Notes: a model not told the origin generated them from the sequence alone. A stretch of DNA of 64,000 nucleotides from Ulota crispa (GCA_963920765.1 OY987244.1:8124501-8188500), one strand, 5' to 3'. Positions 26,135 to 38,260 are shown, numbered from the stretch's first letter. A program made the numbers and translations.

Positions 26135-27672
26135 TATTCAAAAGACAAGATTTGGCATGGCCCCAATTTTAGAAATCTAAAATTTGGGTTGAAACTTTGG
26201 TTAAAATAGCCCCAAGTTTCCATGGCTTCACTCATAGTGTCTAGCGGCCCTTAGCTGTAATGAACATTAGGTGTAGTCACACCTCTCAATTTTCAAAAAA
26301 TGGGGATGTGGTTGTCTCTCAAGGAAATCACTTAGTATATATATAATTAACCATGTGAGTCAAGTAATTTTTTGTCCCCCTATTTATTTTGAAATGAATT
26401 ATGATTTCAACTTATAACTTTGAGCATTGTTTAATGAGGACAATAGGATTCTATTGCCAAAATATTCAATCCAAATGATATATTAAATGATTTCTAAAGA
26501 ATGTTGAAAAATGAACTAAAATGGCATATATTTCAACTCAAATATTTATAGAGAACACATTTAGATGACCATTACATCAATATTCAAGAAATATAAACTT
26601 TCAATAAAGCCTCATTTTTGAGAATTTTTTGAGTATTTTTTAGAACGTTTTTTTCTTATATAAGATAGGGTGTGAAAGTTATTTTTAGTTGTGCAGTGTA
26701 TCATTTTACTTCAAAAGTTAGTAACTAATTATAATTAACAAATAAAATTATTAATAATTCAAAACATAAACCTTCAAAGTAGGAGAATATACTCATGTTT
26801 TTTCTTTTCCTTATATTTAAGTTTTACAACATGAGATAGGGGTCCAAAATCGTAACGCACGTAGTTTTAAACGGAGCCTCTAAGTGATCTCCCCAAGGGC
26901 GGGCTGTCTATTCCCAATTTTCAAAATTCTATTCTTTGAAAATTGAGAAATTTTCTCATCACCTTTGGAGGAGACAAACGGTGAAGAAATCTTTGCACAC
27001 AAACTTTTCACCCTTACTTCTCATTTTCATCCATGCTAATCTTTATTTGAATGTTGATTTTTCCTTTTTAGTTGTTGCTCTTCTTGCTTTCACAATTGAT
27101 TATCTTGCTTTAACCCCTAAAGGACCATTGTCCTTACGGGGGACAAATGGGATTTTGGGCATGTACCTATCGCTAGACCGCTTTGTGTGATTTTCTGAAA
27201 CTTTTATTGAAGGTGGGGAATTCAAAAATATACGTGGGCATCTAATTTTTTCTTCATTCCGACAAAAGACGAAGAAATTATGCATGAATTTTGAGAAACG
27301 GGTGGGATTGGCCAGCCCGGGCAGCACCTCCTTAGTGTACTAGAGAGTTGACCAGAAGTGTGGACAACTTGCATGGGCAGGAACAATGAATGGGGAGAGC
27401 CAAAAATCAATAGAAAATAAACAAACTTTAGAGATAATAGCGTGTATGTAATAAAAAAACCAGTTGAAAATGAGAAATGTAGGATAGTTGCCGAAGAAGT
27501 TCAAAATCTCCCCACACACTGGGCAGGAATATTAGTTCAAGTGGGCAGATTTTGTAGAGGGGCTATTTTTATTCACCCGGCCTGACAATCTAATCCAAGT
27601 GGGAGGGGGAGACTGCCAGCTCTACCTCATGAGTGACACGTGGGAAAAGCAAGGGCCGGTGGGGTCTGGCCA

Positions 27673-27904
27673 TAAGGTAAGAGGCTCTAATTGCGATATG
27701 GATTCAATTGTGTTCCAGTCTAGGAATGTGTGATAATTGAGTTAAAAATATCTATGATTGTCATTGATGAGTTTGATAGGTTTAGCATATTGCTCAGCCT
27801 ACCTAGCTCATCAATGACAGTCATAGATATTTTAACTCAATTGTCACACATTCCTATACTGGAATCAAATTAGAGCCATAACGCAATTAGAGCCTCTTAC
27901 CTTA
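27673..27904. mobile_element. Foldback element nested in the TTAA element
   Basis: Inverted repeats start TAAGGTAAGAGGCTCTAAT and run about 95 bp per arm to a short loop near 27775-27800. Absent from the sister TTAA elements, so it is a later insertion. Confidence 0.75.
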
Positions 27905-28451
27905 ATCAAAATCATGGAGAGGTGGAATGGACCCATCCCATGGGATCCAAAACCCTCCATTCCACTTGCCCCATGATAAAAACTAGTTCTTCATTGTTTT
28001 TAGTGGATTATGCATGATTTTTTTTTTGTTTTTTTTGTAAGTGGTAATATAATAAAATCACTATGTTTTTACCCAATGCAATTAGTGTGATTTAAATTTT
28101 TGAACTTTACACAATACTTTTTAGTTTTGCCTAGTGTATATGCAAATTTCATAACCCTATGGCATAGCAAGATTTTACAAAGTATGATACACACCTCCAA
28201 TTCATTTGAAAATCCTCTCACGCATACCTAACTTGGTTTCCTACATGAAAAAAATAAAATTCAACTTTGTGTAAAACAATTTTTTATATATATCAATGGT
28301 CAAAGGCTTCTGAAAATTTTGGGCACTAAGGAAAAAAACTTTTATTATCACTTTAGATGTCAACAACTTACTCCTCTACATCTAAAATGACCTAGTCTTT
28401 TCCCACAAGTACCTCTAGTAGTCTAGGGTAAGACCCTACGGTTGGATTTTC

Positions 28452-28456
<5 letters not shown>

Positions 28457-28490
<34 letters not shown>
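28457..28490. repeat. TA dinucleotide microsatellite
   Basis: An uninterrupted TA run within the 27110-28571 element. Confidence 0.95.
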
Positions 28491-28496
<6 letters not shown>

Positions 28497-28888
28497 TCTA
28501 CTCATTCACCCAAAAATAGCAATTTTTAATGTTTTTTTCCAAAAAAAAGGGCTTGGTCCTTTAGGGGTTAACTGTTCTTCATTGTTTGTACTCCACTCTC
28601 CACCACCCACAAAAGGAGAGTTACACCTTCCTCATGAAGAAATAATCCCATTTGACTCCTACTTCCACTTCTAAACTTCTCATTCTTCACAAAATTCTAA
28701 TCTTGGAGAAAACAACTAAGGTTTTTTTTTCTTGGCAAGTTTTTGCATAAATCTTACTTGTAACTATACCATTGATCTATCAATACACTAATAACTTTAA
28801 AGGAAAAAGTGGATGAGATCGTCAAAATTCTCCTTCCACAAACACTCAATTTGCCAAAAATTATATTAGTATACTTACCAGATGAACG

Positions 28889-29146
28889 TGGGACGATGCT
28901 ATTTTGTGAGCATAAAATGGTGAGCTGTGAGCGGGGATTCAAGGTTTTGTGAGCGGGAGTGGATTCTCAACTCAAAATTCATGAAATAATTCAAAAAAAT
29001 AGCAAGTTTTTCAAGAGATGATAGTTTAAAGTGCACAATTTTAGGGCCCTATGTACACAATTATAGGTGAAATTTATTATTGTGACAAAAAATCTTGGCT
29101 CACGGCTCACGTCTCACTAATCCATGCTCATGAAATAGCATTCCCT
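28889..29146. mobile_element. hAT-type MITE with 8-bp target duplication
   Basis: Inverted ends TGGGACGATGCTATTT and AAATAGCATTCCCT. The flanks are GATGAACG (28881-28888) and GATGAACA (29147-29154), an 8-bp duplication with one mismatch, as expected for hAT. Non-coding. Confidence 0.75.
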
Positions 29147-29874
29147 GATGAACATGCACACATTGTTCGACATCCTTTCCAATTCTAGCTGTTTTTTCCT
29201 TACTTGCATACAGTCTAGGATGCCCGTCTTTCTACCCTTACAAATACAAAAAAAGACTTTGGTGACTACCTTATAGGCAATTTATTTTTATTATTATTGG
29301 GTCTTAATTCAAGAACTAATTACAAAAGCTAGAATATATCAAATATGATGGTTATGGTATCATCTAAAAAATAATTGAGTGAAAAGTTTTGTATCAAGTT
29401 CTGAATTCCTAAGTGAGTGAAGTGTGTGTTAATTATCAGGGTTTCAATGATGTCAGGTCAAAGTTAAGCTCAAACCTGAAATTGCCCTACTATCACTTTT
29501 GTAGAGATTTTGGTTGCTACACATGATTATGTTTTGTCATTTTCATCTTTGGCCTTCTTCTTCCTTTCCTTGATCATCCATAAGTGCTAGCTAAGTTATA
29601 CAAACTTCAATTGTTTTTGATATTTTTCAATTGAAATTGCTATAGTTAAGGCATTGGGGCAATAAAATGTATGTCCAACTAAGGTCTTCATAGCTAATAC
29701 ACTCTATCTTTAACAAATTTTGGTTAAGTGGAAAAGAAAATTGCACTATTAAGTAAAGAACTGCGAGACCTTTCTTGCAAAACTTGTAAACCCAAATTTA
29801 AAACTAAATCCTAAAAAATATGGATTTTTGAAGATAGAGAAGTGATAATAGGGGCAAAGATAATAAAGCAAACT

Positions 29875-30146
29875 ACCTATAAGGTAGGTATACCCAATTT
29901 GGATCATGTACGTAATGCCACTCATATGTACACAAGGTGTACATTTTAAATCTAAAATCTAGTAAACTATAGATAAGATGTACATTTTAGATCTCAAATC
30001 TACGAAAGTTTTAGATAGCTCATCTTTTGTGACACAAAAATGAACTATCTATGATTTTCCTAGATTTGAAATCTAAAATGTAAACCTTGTTTACATATGA
30101 GCAGCATTAGGTTCATGATCCAGATTGGTATACCTACCTTATTGGT
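29875..30146. mobile_element. Foldback MITE upstream of CAD
   Basis: Ends ACCTATAAGGTAGGTATACC and GGTATACCTACCTTATTGGT are inverted repeats, continuing inward through a shared ATCATG block and AGATTTGAAATCTAAAATG-type palindromes. Lies about 0.8 kb upstream of the CAD start. Confidence 0.75.
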
Positions 30147-30978
30147 TGCCAAGATGTCGCAGAGTATGGGGAGACAGTAAGCGAAATTTCTGGCGAAATT
30201 CTTCGGGTTTCCAGAAGCAGAAACAAACAAACTTTGGAGGATCTAAAAATAACAATCAACCGGAATGGGACTCCATGCGTGGCACGTGACCGGTGGTCAC
30301 CTAATTTCACTGGACCAAGTCATGAATAAGTCCACAAAAGAGGGAACTCCGGGGGGCAAGGTTCCATCTTTATGCAGCCAGTCAAAGGCACGTAGCCAAC
30401 TAGCCATGGTTTCATTTCCGGCGAAGCACCCAGAAATCATAATTATCACTCCCTCACAACCTCGCCATTTCAGTACTTGCCCTTGGTATGATCCGAGTGA
30501 GTGGGAGCTCGACATATCCCGCATTGCCTTCCTCACAGACGTGCTAAATCTTTGGGTATATTACAATCCCTGTCGTCATCTTGTGCAATTTGTGCACGCT
30601 TGTGTCAATCTGAGAAGTTCGGGAGGTGCAGTGTCGTCTTTTTGTCGAGCTTTTCGCTAATCTGCAGTGGAGAAGGGCATTCCATTCGTGGAGCAGGATT
30701 GACAATTGCGGCAGTGATCTCGTGCTGTACTGGGGCCTTTGTTCTCTGCATTGTTGTGTATGAGCTTGTTTGATGAGACGTTGTTTGTTTCAATTGTGGA
30801 TTGCTCCTCTCTGCCTGCGTCTTTTGTGCTGTGCTTGTGACTGAACGGGGTAACCTTCAGTTCTAGGTCACTTTCAGTGGATGGTGAGGAGAGAATCATC
30901 TTGCACGTATATGAGCTTGGTATGTTTTGAATTGCTGAATTTTGAGATTCGGTGGTGCAGTGAAGAGCAGATTCAGCT
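30147..30978. other. 5' region of CAD
   Basis: Presumed promoter and leader. A TATATTAC sequence near 30558 is a possible TATA-type element. The 131-aa frame at 30265-30660 shows no similarity to anything I know. Confidence 0.45.
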
Positions 30979-33900
30979 ATGGATCCCAAGGAGGGTTATG
31001 ATGTTATTGGCTATGCAGCGCACGACCCAGAAGGCGAGCTCAAGCCCTTCAAATTCAAGCGCAGGTAGTGTGCATTTCTGACAACCGCTCAATTCCTAAA
31101 AAATAAAAAGTAGCCCAGATTGGGGGTTCGAGGTTTAGTTTTAGCAGTTTCATACGGGGATCTTCATGTCGCTTATTATTTGTTCTTTTTTTTACTGGCA
31201 AATGCAGTTCTGGTGGTTTAAAATTTCATGACAATTGATGTCTGTTTATCACAATATAACGGATTAAATTGGTCGTTTTTTATCCACGAATCCTTGATCC
31301 TTCAGGGGATTGATTTGTGTCTGGATGCCGACATTTTGCCTTCATAGCTCTCCTGCTAGGTTTTAAGACACATGATAGGCAAATCACACTGTCTTCCTTA
31401 CAATTATTAACGTTTCCTTTGGTGTTGGCTCTTTTGCTTTATCACAGATTTGCAGGGCCGGAGGATGTTGTCCTGGAGGTGACTCATTGTGGCGTCTGCT
31501 ACGCAGAGATCGTGTGGACCAAGAACTTCCTTGGCGATGTGCAGTATCCCGTCGTTCCCGGGTAAATTATTAAGAGACTTCTTGTGGGATCCTAGATGAA
31601 CAATCTTTGGAATGTATAGCAAGACTGGAGTTCTTTCTTTCAAAAGTACATTACACTGAATTCCCAATTAGTAAGGGCGCTAAATTAGCGTCACTGCAAA
31701 GTTTTATTTTATTTATATAACTATCGTAGCTCCGTAGCTTAGTCTTATCTCAACCTACACTGATTAAAATAAATGACTAACGGAGATATCAGCGTAGAGT
31801 TTATTTCAGTAGGTACTAAGAATTCAGAATAATTTCATCTTGGAGTGGTAAACCTATTATTCCACCATAAATGGTCAGTGTTTGGTATTCTTTGACTGAC
31901 ATTTGCTGCAGGCATGAAGTAGTTGGAGTGGTGAAGGAGGTGGGAAAGAATGTCACCCGATTCAAACCTGGCGACCGGGTGGGCGTTGGGTATTATGTGA
32001 TGTCATGCAAATCCTGTGAGCTGTGTGAAGAGAAGCAGGAGAATTACTGTCACGAATCTGTCCGCCAGTTCAATCAATTAGATTTTGACAAAACCATCAC
32101 TCGTGGTGGCTTCTCCAACCTCCAAGTTACCAACGAGAGGTACAGTCGCATAAACGCCTCCCCATCGATCGAACGAACCACTCTGGTTGTTTCATCTATA
32201 GGTTGTATGAGGACCTTCTTTTGTCCAACTTGTATTTATTTCCAGTCAGAACTACACAGGCAATGTTCTTCTCTGAGTCTGGTGAATTGTTCTACTAACC
32301 GAGCCTCTCTCAATTACTCCCTCTGTCCCTCTAAAAACGTCCAAAAAGGTTCCTTGCAAAGGATTAACTTTGGTTTTGGTCTTTGTGCCAGTGACACATG
32401 CATTTTAGATTCAATATACCATCTATTAAATGTATGCAAAATCTCCAGCTTCGATGTCGCCATTTGGGCACCCAAATTCTGTGCCAAAAGTACCATATTT
32501 GTGCATGCTGCCAGCTCCTCATTATTAATGATTTAAATATTAGTAGCAACAATGGTAACTCATATGGGCAAGACCAAGCTTGCTAGTAGATGAATTCTCT
32601 CTAATTGCATAATTTGCCCCCATGAGATCTTTGAACATGGCAAACGCTTTCTCAGCGTTTGAAATCAGCAAAAGGGGGCTTTTTAGTGGTACAAGAAATG
32701 TGTCTGATTTGGAGCTTTTTAGAATGACAGAGGGAGTATAATTTTCGCAACATGATCAGCCAAATTGGTCATTGAATCCTTGATTCTCTGAGGGTTAAGT
32801 TGTTACTGGCGTTTGACATCTGTCAGTTTAAGGAAACCTAAACCCTCCTCCCACTCAGGTACGTGGTGCACGTTCCGGATGCGTTGTCAATGGAGAACGC
32901 AGCGCCGCTGCTGTGTGCGGGAATCACGGTGTTCAGCCCCTTGAAGAAGAATGGATGCTTGCAGGGTGGGAAGAAGGTGGGCGTCAGTGGGTTGGGAGGT
33001 CTTGGTCACTTAGCGGTCAAGTTTGCCAAGGCCATGGGCAACCACGTGACAGTTTTCAGCACATCGCTGTCCAAGAAGGAAGAAGCACTCAAGGAGCTCG
33101 GTGCAGATGAATTCTTAATCAGTAAAGATGAAGCTGCAATTAAGGTGCACAATGTTGCATTTAACTAGCTCTCCTTTCATTCGTGGTCAGTTCATATGTT
33201 TCCTTTAGTCACATTTTGAGTTCATTGATCACTGGCATGTGAACCCTCCCTTTTTCGAAAGTCGGGTTGTTAAGGTTTTAACTCCGGAATGCTCGGTGTT
33301 CATGTGAGTGCCAGGCAGCAGCAATGAGCTTGGACCTTGTGATTGACTGCGCAGCTGGAGCTCACCCCATCGATCCTTTCCTGTCGATGTTGAAACACGG
33401 GGGCACACTGGCTCTAGTGGGCGTACCCCCAGAGCTGAAATTAAACCCATTCTATCTTGTCCACGGTACGTGTTGATTTTTCAGTTTGGCCACTCTGGTC
33501 CCGTAATGAGAAGGTGAATCACATTAGGTGTGCTTCATAATGAGCATTTCAACATCTGTAGGGAGAGAGTGATAATTGGGAGAGTAATATACAGCTCCTG
33601 AGGATCACTTTGGCTGCACCTGCTAAATCTGTTTCTAAGAGATCACTCGAGAGATCAAGTCAACATCACCATGTGCAACTTTCAAGGCAAAGTGGGATTT
33701 TGTAGAAAAAACTCGGACAGTACTAGGCTTTCCACTTCCATTTAAATACCACTTGCCATAGACTCATTCACAGGTCTTGCTTACCCCACTTAATGATTGA
33801 AGGCCAAATAAAACGTGTCTAAAAATGAGTTACCGGTGGTAGTAGGGATCAAAAGATAGGAAACAGGGATCAGGTCCCAACGGTGTTCGAATCGTTTACA

Positions 33901-34168
33901 TTACTGGTTCACAAAAGAATAGCTCCAGCGCCAGTGTGAATGTTCTGACAGTAACCATGGATATGCAGGGAGGCTAAGCTTGGAGGGCAGCATCACGGGA
34001 GGCACCGTGGAGATTCAGGAGATGCTGGACTTTGCAGCTGAGAAGAATGTGCAAGCAATGATCGAGAAGATCCCCATCCAAGACGTGAACAAAGCTCTGG
34101 TTCGCCTTCAGAAGAACGACGTGCGTTATCGTTTTGTTGTCGACATTGAGAACTCGCTCAAGGCATGA
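30979..34168 (+). CDS. CAD: Cinnamyl alcohol dehydrogenase (zinc MDR family)
   Basis: Six exons: 30979-31064, 31448-31561, 31912-32139, 32859-33144, 33315-33465, 33969-34168, giving 354 aa, the usual CAD length. The family reduces cinnamaldehydes to monolignols with NADPH. Seen: catalytic zinc ligands Cys43 (THCGVC), His68 (GHE) and Cys162; structural zinc ligands Cys99, Cys102, Cys105 and Cys113; the nucleotide-binding GLGGLG (187-192); and Ser212 in VFSTS, at the position that sets NADP(H) preference in CADs. The C-terminal DVRYRFVVDI is typical. After CGVC the residues are Tyr-Ala-Glu rather than the His-Thr-Asp of lignin-type CADs, a pattern like the AtCAD1 branch, so a role outside bulk lignin is plausible. 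Intron 3 carries a Stowaway-type element. The start ATG is the first in exon 1. Confidence 0.95.
32317..32736. mobile_element. Stowaway-type MITE in CAD intron 3
   Basis: Ends CTCCCTCTGTCCCTCT and AGAATGACAGAGGGAG are flanked by TA on both sides. This is the classic Stowaway (Tc1/mariner) terminal sequence and target. 420 bp, non-coding; sister copy at 60067-60648. Confidence 0.9.
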
Positions 34169-35302
34169 ACAACGTGAGTCTGCTTGCAGCTCTACCAACG
34201 TGGTGGAGATCGACTGAAACTTGCTGGCCCTTCGTGATTGCACGCCCTGTTCGTTTGCAAATAGAGAATGAGTGGTTCTGAGAGACGTTGTGCTGTGAAT
34301 GCGGGATTATCTAACAGCGGTTTCAGTGGGGGAGAGGGGCTGCACATCACTGTAGTGTAGCCGTTCTTTCTTAGATAGACATGTTTTGTATGTACGAGTG
34401 GTGCCAGGGTCCGAGCTTTGTTCTTCGGATACGATCCACAGCTCTGTTTGCGACTTCTTCTCACCCTTCGCTAGTGTGGCAGGCTAAGAGAAGAAAAATA
34501 ATGGAAGAGGTATCTAAATAATCGCCATGCTCCAGTTCCAGTACTAAGAGAGTTTCAATCTGTATTACACTGGGAGCACTGCAGCGTCATGTTTCCACGA
34601 CTTCTGTCCTTATTGATGATTTTGGTATTTGTGCACGTTCGAAGACTTGAAATCAAGACTAATCCACACGCAAAGAAGGGTCAGAGGAAAACACACTGGT
34701 GCCTAAAGGTGGATTCATGCTCTTTTCTGTGACATCAGCGTCTTGTTCTGATGATTCCTCAGCATCAGTAAAGTTGTCTTACGCAATTGGTCTCATTGTG
34801 TGAGGTCATCCAGTACACATCACTAGATAACGCTCATTATCCCCCACATGCACTCCCTCGGTGTCTCCATTGTAAAGGAGTCTGGAACAATGAGTACTCG
34901 AGGTGATAGCTGTCCTGCCCCCAAGCAGAAGCCTTGCTCGCGACTGTTTTCATGAGTTTTGCAATTGTTGACATTAGTTAAACAGTCACTCAAGAAATCT
35001 CATGATTAAACCTATACAACTCTTGATTCCATGTATTTATTATTGGAGTTTTAACTGATAATTTGTTTGAAGAGTTATCCATAGTGGCAAAAAAAGGATT
35101 TAGGACTCGTTTTACTCATTTGAGCATACAATTGTGACACTTTGGAAGGTCCGAAATCACAACCCTCTCTTCTCCCTTTCTCTCCCATTTCCTTCCTATT
35201 GCCTAAACCGCACGTAGAGGACACGGGGCTTTTCTTGTCCATCTATTTCATATGAACACTTTCCCAAGTAAATGTTTCCAATCTCGAGTATCAAAAATGT
35301 CA
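34169..35302. other. 3' region of CAD and spacer
   Basis: Probably about 300 bases of 3' UTR, then intergenic sequence with no recognised feature. Confidence 0.5.
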
Positions 35303-36095
35303 CTAACCCCTAAATGCCCAAAGGCTTTTTGAGCTTCTTAGAATTTTCATGAAACTGAACAATCAACCAATCTCTTCATAAATTTTTATCAATTTTTTTA
35401 AAATTATAACCATACACTACAAATTCAAACTAAACATGTTAGAGATTACACCGAAAAAGAGAACTTAATAACTTCACTTGTAGATTGAAAGATTATAATG
35501 TTTGAACATGAGGTTGTTAAAATTGCAAAAGTGACTTGAAATCTTTCTATCCTCATTTCACATGTCAAGTCTGAAAAAGTTGGTCACCAAAAAAATATGA
35601 GATTCAAGGTCATTTACAAACATCTAAATTTAATCAATTTGTGGTTTTCAAAATGTATATTACAACAAAATTATGGTTGAATCTGCAAAAAGTTAACAAA
35701 GATTGTGACCTAATCTACAATATATTGTAGATTAGGTCACAAATTTTGTTAACTTTTTGTAGATTTGACCATGATTTTTCTTGTAGTATACGTACTTCTA
35801 TATTTATTTTTAAATGGATTCTCAATGTGGATTTTTCTTCAACCTCTAGTGTATTTGAAGCTCATTTTCAAGATTCTCCAACTTACACTAGAAAAATCAA
35901 GATTTTGTACAAGGGCATTCACCACAATCTTAAGTAAGGAAAATCATCAACCTTTACTTTTTAAAAATCAGACTTTTGATGTTTAAGAATAAACTTTGAA
36001 ACAAGCTTGTATTGAAAAATACTTAAATTAAATTGTGATTTGATAAGGTATTATTTCTCACCCAAATTCGGTGCCTCTGGCATTTAGGGGGTCAA
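35303..36095. mobile_element. TTAA-type element, ~0.79 kb, with central palindrome
   Basis: Starts CTAACCCCTAAATGCCCAAA and ends TGGCATTTAGGGGGTCAA. It shares internal sequence (for example GTCACCAAAAAAATATGAG) with 41049-41698. A perfect 36-nt palindrome lies at 35705-35740, with imperfect arms continuing to about 35660 and 35785. Confidence 0.8.
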
Positions 36096-36725
36096 GGGTC
36101 AAATCCTTACCCCAGAAACTTTTATTCTCGTTCTACACATGTCAACATCCAAAGTTCTCAAGCGATTGTCTCCTAAAGCACGCCGGTGTACAAGAATGGA
36201 CTACCTGAAGAGTCTTCCTAGCTAAATGACTATGGCATTTCTTCAATCTAATAATATGTGTTGGAATTACACATGAGAATCTATTATGTACGCAGAATGT
36301 CACCACAAGAGTACGTTACTATTTAATGCATGAGTTAACAAGGTTCACTACACTTTTCGGAGAGATAAAATGGTATGCAGTATTTTCTCTTGTAGACGAT
36401 GAGCAGACCAGGTCGGTTCGGCAGTTTAGTTGTAACTGACGATATAATCATGTGGTCTTCACCTTAACAAATTGAGACCTAGATACTAAAGGGGTATTTT
36501 GTATGTCGTTTTTTTCTGTAACAGCTGCCAGCTGTGTCAAAGCAATTTCAACAATATCAGCCATCCTTCATTCATGTCCACTCCAGTACTGAGTTATAGT
36601 GCATGCAAGAGAGCACTTCATCAAAGGATCGCAGCATTGGAACGCCCTCATTCGCAACTGGTGAATCGAATCGGATATTACATGCATGCCCATCAATTTC
36701 GGATTTCGCAGCCCTTTAGCAGATC

Positions 36726-37418
36726 TCAAATGCTGTTCTGGTAGTCGATCCACAGCTCATCGACGCCTCTGCCGACGAGCTGCAGAAAGAAGTCGTTGCC
36801 CCAGGGCTGCGCCATCTTCAGATTCAGCTCCTTCACGAAGTTGGGCTTCTGCGTGGTCTCGATCCAGTCCAGGAAGTACCCGGTGGTCGTGTACCCGTCG
36901 TACCAGTTGCCGCCGGGGGCTCTAGGAGACCAGCCAGTGGAAGGGAACCCGGCCTTGAGTTGGATCCAGTCCGCCACGCCTTCAATGGCTCCCGTGAAGA
37001 ACTGGTCGGTACTATAGCTACCGTTGTTGTTCTGCCACACGTGGGTCATCTCGTGGAACAGCACGCCCTCGATCTCGTAGTGCAGGGCCGGCGGCGGCTG
37101 CGAGGCCAGGTACTCCTCCGAGAGCTCAATAGCGGAGCCTACGGTCTGTGCCACCCCATCGAAGCTGTCGATGGTGAGCGATACGTCATCGTAGACTCTG
37201 AACGTGCTCGGGGAGAACGCGCCTTGGATGAAGGTGGTGGCGTTTTCCATAATAGCGAGCGAATCGCCGAACTCATTGATGTATCGCATGCCTCCTGGCG
37301 TTGTGGGATAGTATGTTACACTGTACTGAAGCGCAGCTGATGGATGTAGCAGAGTAGCGAGGACCAGGACGAGGACGACGCAGATCGACGATCTCGGCAA
37401 TCTGCTTGTTTCCGCCAT
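36726..37418 (-). CDS. Basic secretory protease-like protein (peptidase of plants and bacteria)
   Basis: A single uninterrupted frame of 230 aa. The N-terminus (about residues 1-30) has a basic start, a run VVLVLVLATLL and an Ala-containing cleavage region, so it is a signal peptide and the mature protein is probably apoplastic. The zinc-protease motif HEMTH is at 122-126, followed by IEGVADW (Glu146, Asp150), the pattern of the BSP family (PF04450), which includes NtPRp27-type proteins linked to defence. The region NWYDGYTTTGYFLDWIE is also characteristic. It is shorter at the C-terminus than some members, but the frame is intact. The neighbouring genes do not suggest a shared pathway. Proteolytic activity is inferred from the motif. 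Confidence 0.93.
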   Translation of the reverse strand: MAETSRLPRSSICVVLVLVLATLLHPSAALQYSVTYYPTTPGGMRYINEFGDSLAIMENATTFIQGAFSPSTFRVYDDVSLTIDSFDGVAQTVGSAIELSEEYLASQPPPALHYEIEGVLFHEMTHVWQNNNGSYSTDQFFTGAIEGVADWIQLKAGFPSTGWSPRAPGGNWYDGYTTTGYFLDWIETTQKPNFVKELNLKMAQPWGNDFFLQLVGRGVDELWIDYQNSI

Positions 37419-37939
37419 GGCCGAGCCTGCTCTGATCGAAACTGTGCTCTCAAGCTGTCAGATGACGAAGGAATGAGATTTGCGGCGGAAATGAGGTTTG
37501 CAACCGAAGAGATGATTAATTAACAATTTCCGAACTCTCGTCGATCAGTGAGTGATGTGTGTAATTTGTGCAGTCTGTCCAGAGCCATTCATATGCGTCT
37601 TGTGTCTGCAGATTGCTGGAAGTGGACCTGGGTTTCCACGGTAAGGCCGATGGACGTCATTTGGACAGCGCGTGGGTCGTAAGGCTAAGTCCCGGGCTCG
37701 GCAGGTTCATCGCTTCACAAAAGACATCGTGAGTTCGTGACTTACTTTTTCACCAAAGCAGAATATGTTAGCAGACCTGCGCGTTCATGTAACGTTGACG
37801 ACGATCCGGTTGCTAAAGTACATTCCCGATTCTCATGTTAGTAAACATGTTGTTTGACTATAGTTTTGCCCCTGTCCCTTGCGTCCGAGTAGGGAGAAAA
37901 CAAGTGAAGAAGTATGATGGCCCGGTTATAAAAGAAACT

Positions 37940-38260
37940 TTAACCCCTAAAGCCCGAAGGGTGTTGCAGAGAAAAATAAGACCAGAAATTATTTAAAATT
38001 CAAAATAAAAACTTCTTTTTTGAGTTTCAACCAAGTGTAATATATAAGTAAGGCAACGTGTGAAAAAATAAACAATCCATTTGACCACATAGATTGTAAG
38101 GTTATAATGTTTGAAGTGAGAAAAATAACTTTTCTCCATTCTTGCAAAATAAGGTCAACACATTTTGAGCCCTCCTAAAGTAAATTTTTTGCTCTATACC
38201 AAAACAAGGTCAACACATTTTGAGCCCTCCTAAAGTAAATTTTTTGCTCTATACCAAAAC
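37940..38260. mobile_element. TTAA element, left end only
   Basis: TTAACCCCTAAAGCCCGAAG is a typical left end, and the interior resembles other members, but I find no right end downstream. The right boundary given is arbitrary. Confidence 0.45.
38151..38260. repeat. 55-bp tandem duplication
   Basis: Two identical 55-bp units, 38151-38205 and 38206-38260, each starting AAGGTCAACACATTTTGAGC. Recent, because no differences are seen between the copies. Confidence 0.95.

Larger units (their letters stand above)
27110..28571. mobile_element. TTAA element, 1.46 kb, with a nested foldback
   Basis: Starts TTAACCCCTAAAGGACC and ends GGTCCTTTAGGGGTTAA. It is longer than its sisters because of extra sequence that includes the foldback at 27673-27904 and a TA microsatellite. 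Confidence 0.85.

Noticed and set aside
28457..28490. CRISPR-like or regulatory meaning for the TA repeats
   Set aside because: They are plain dinucleotide microsatellites; no spacer-repeat arrays exist in the window.
30265..30660. 131-aa frame upstream of CAD
   Set aside because: No recognisable domain, no splice connection to CAD, and it lies in the likely promoter or leader.
32140..32536. Long continuation of CAD exon 3 into intron 3 (frame to 32536)
   Set aside because: Exon 3 ends at a good donor (AG|GTACAG), and the frame beyond runs into the Stowaway element; the conserved CAD protein resumes at 32859.
36960..37340. 126-aa plus-strand frame opposite the secretory protease
   Set aside because: Antisense shadow of a conserved, signal-peptide-bearing gene.
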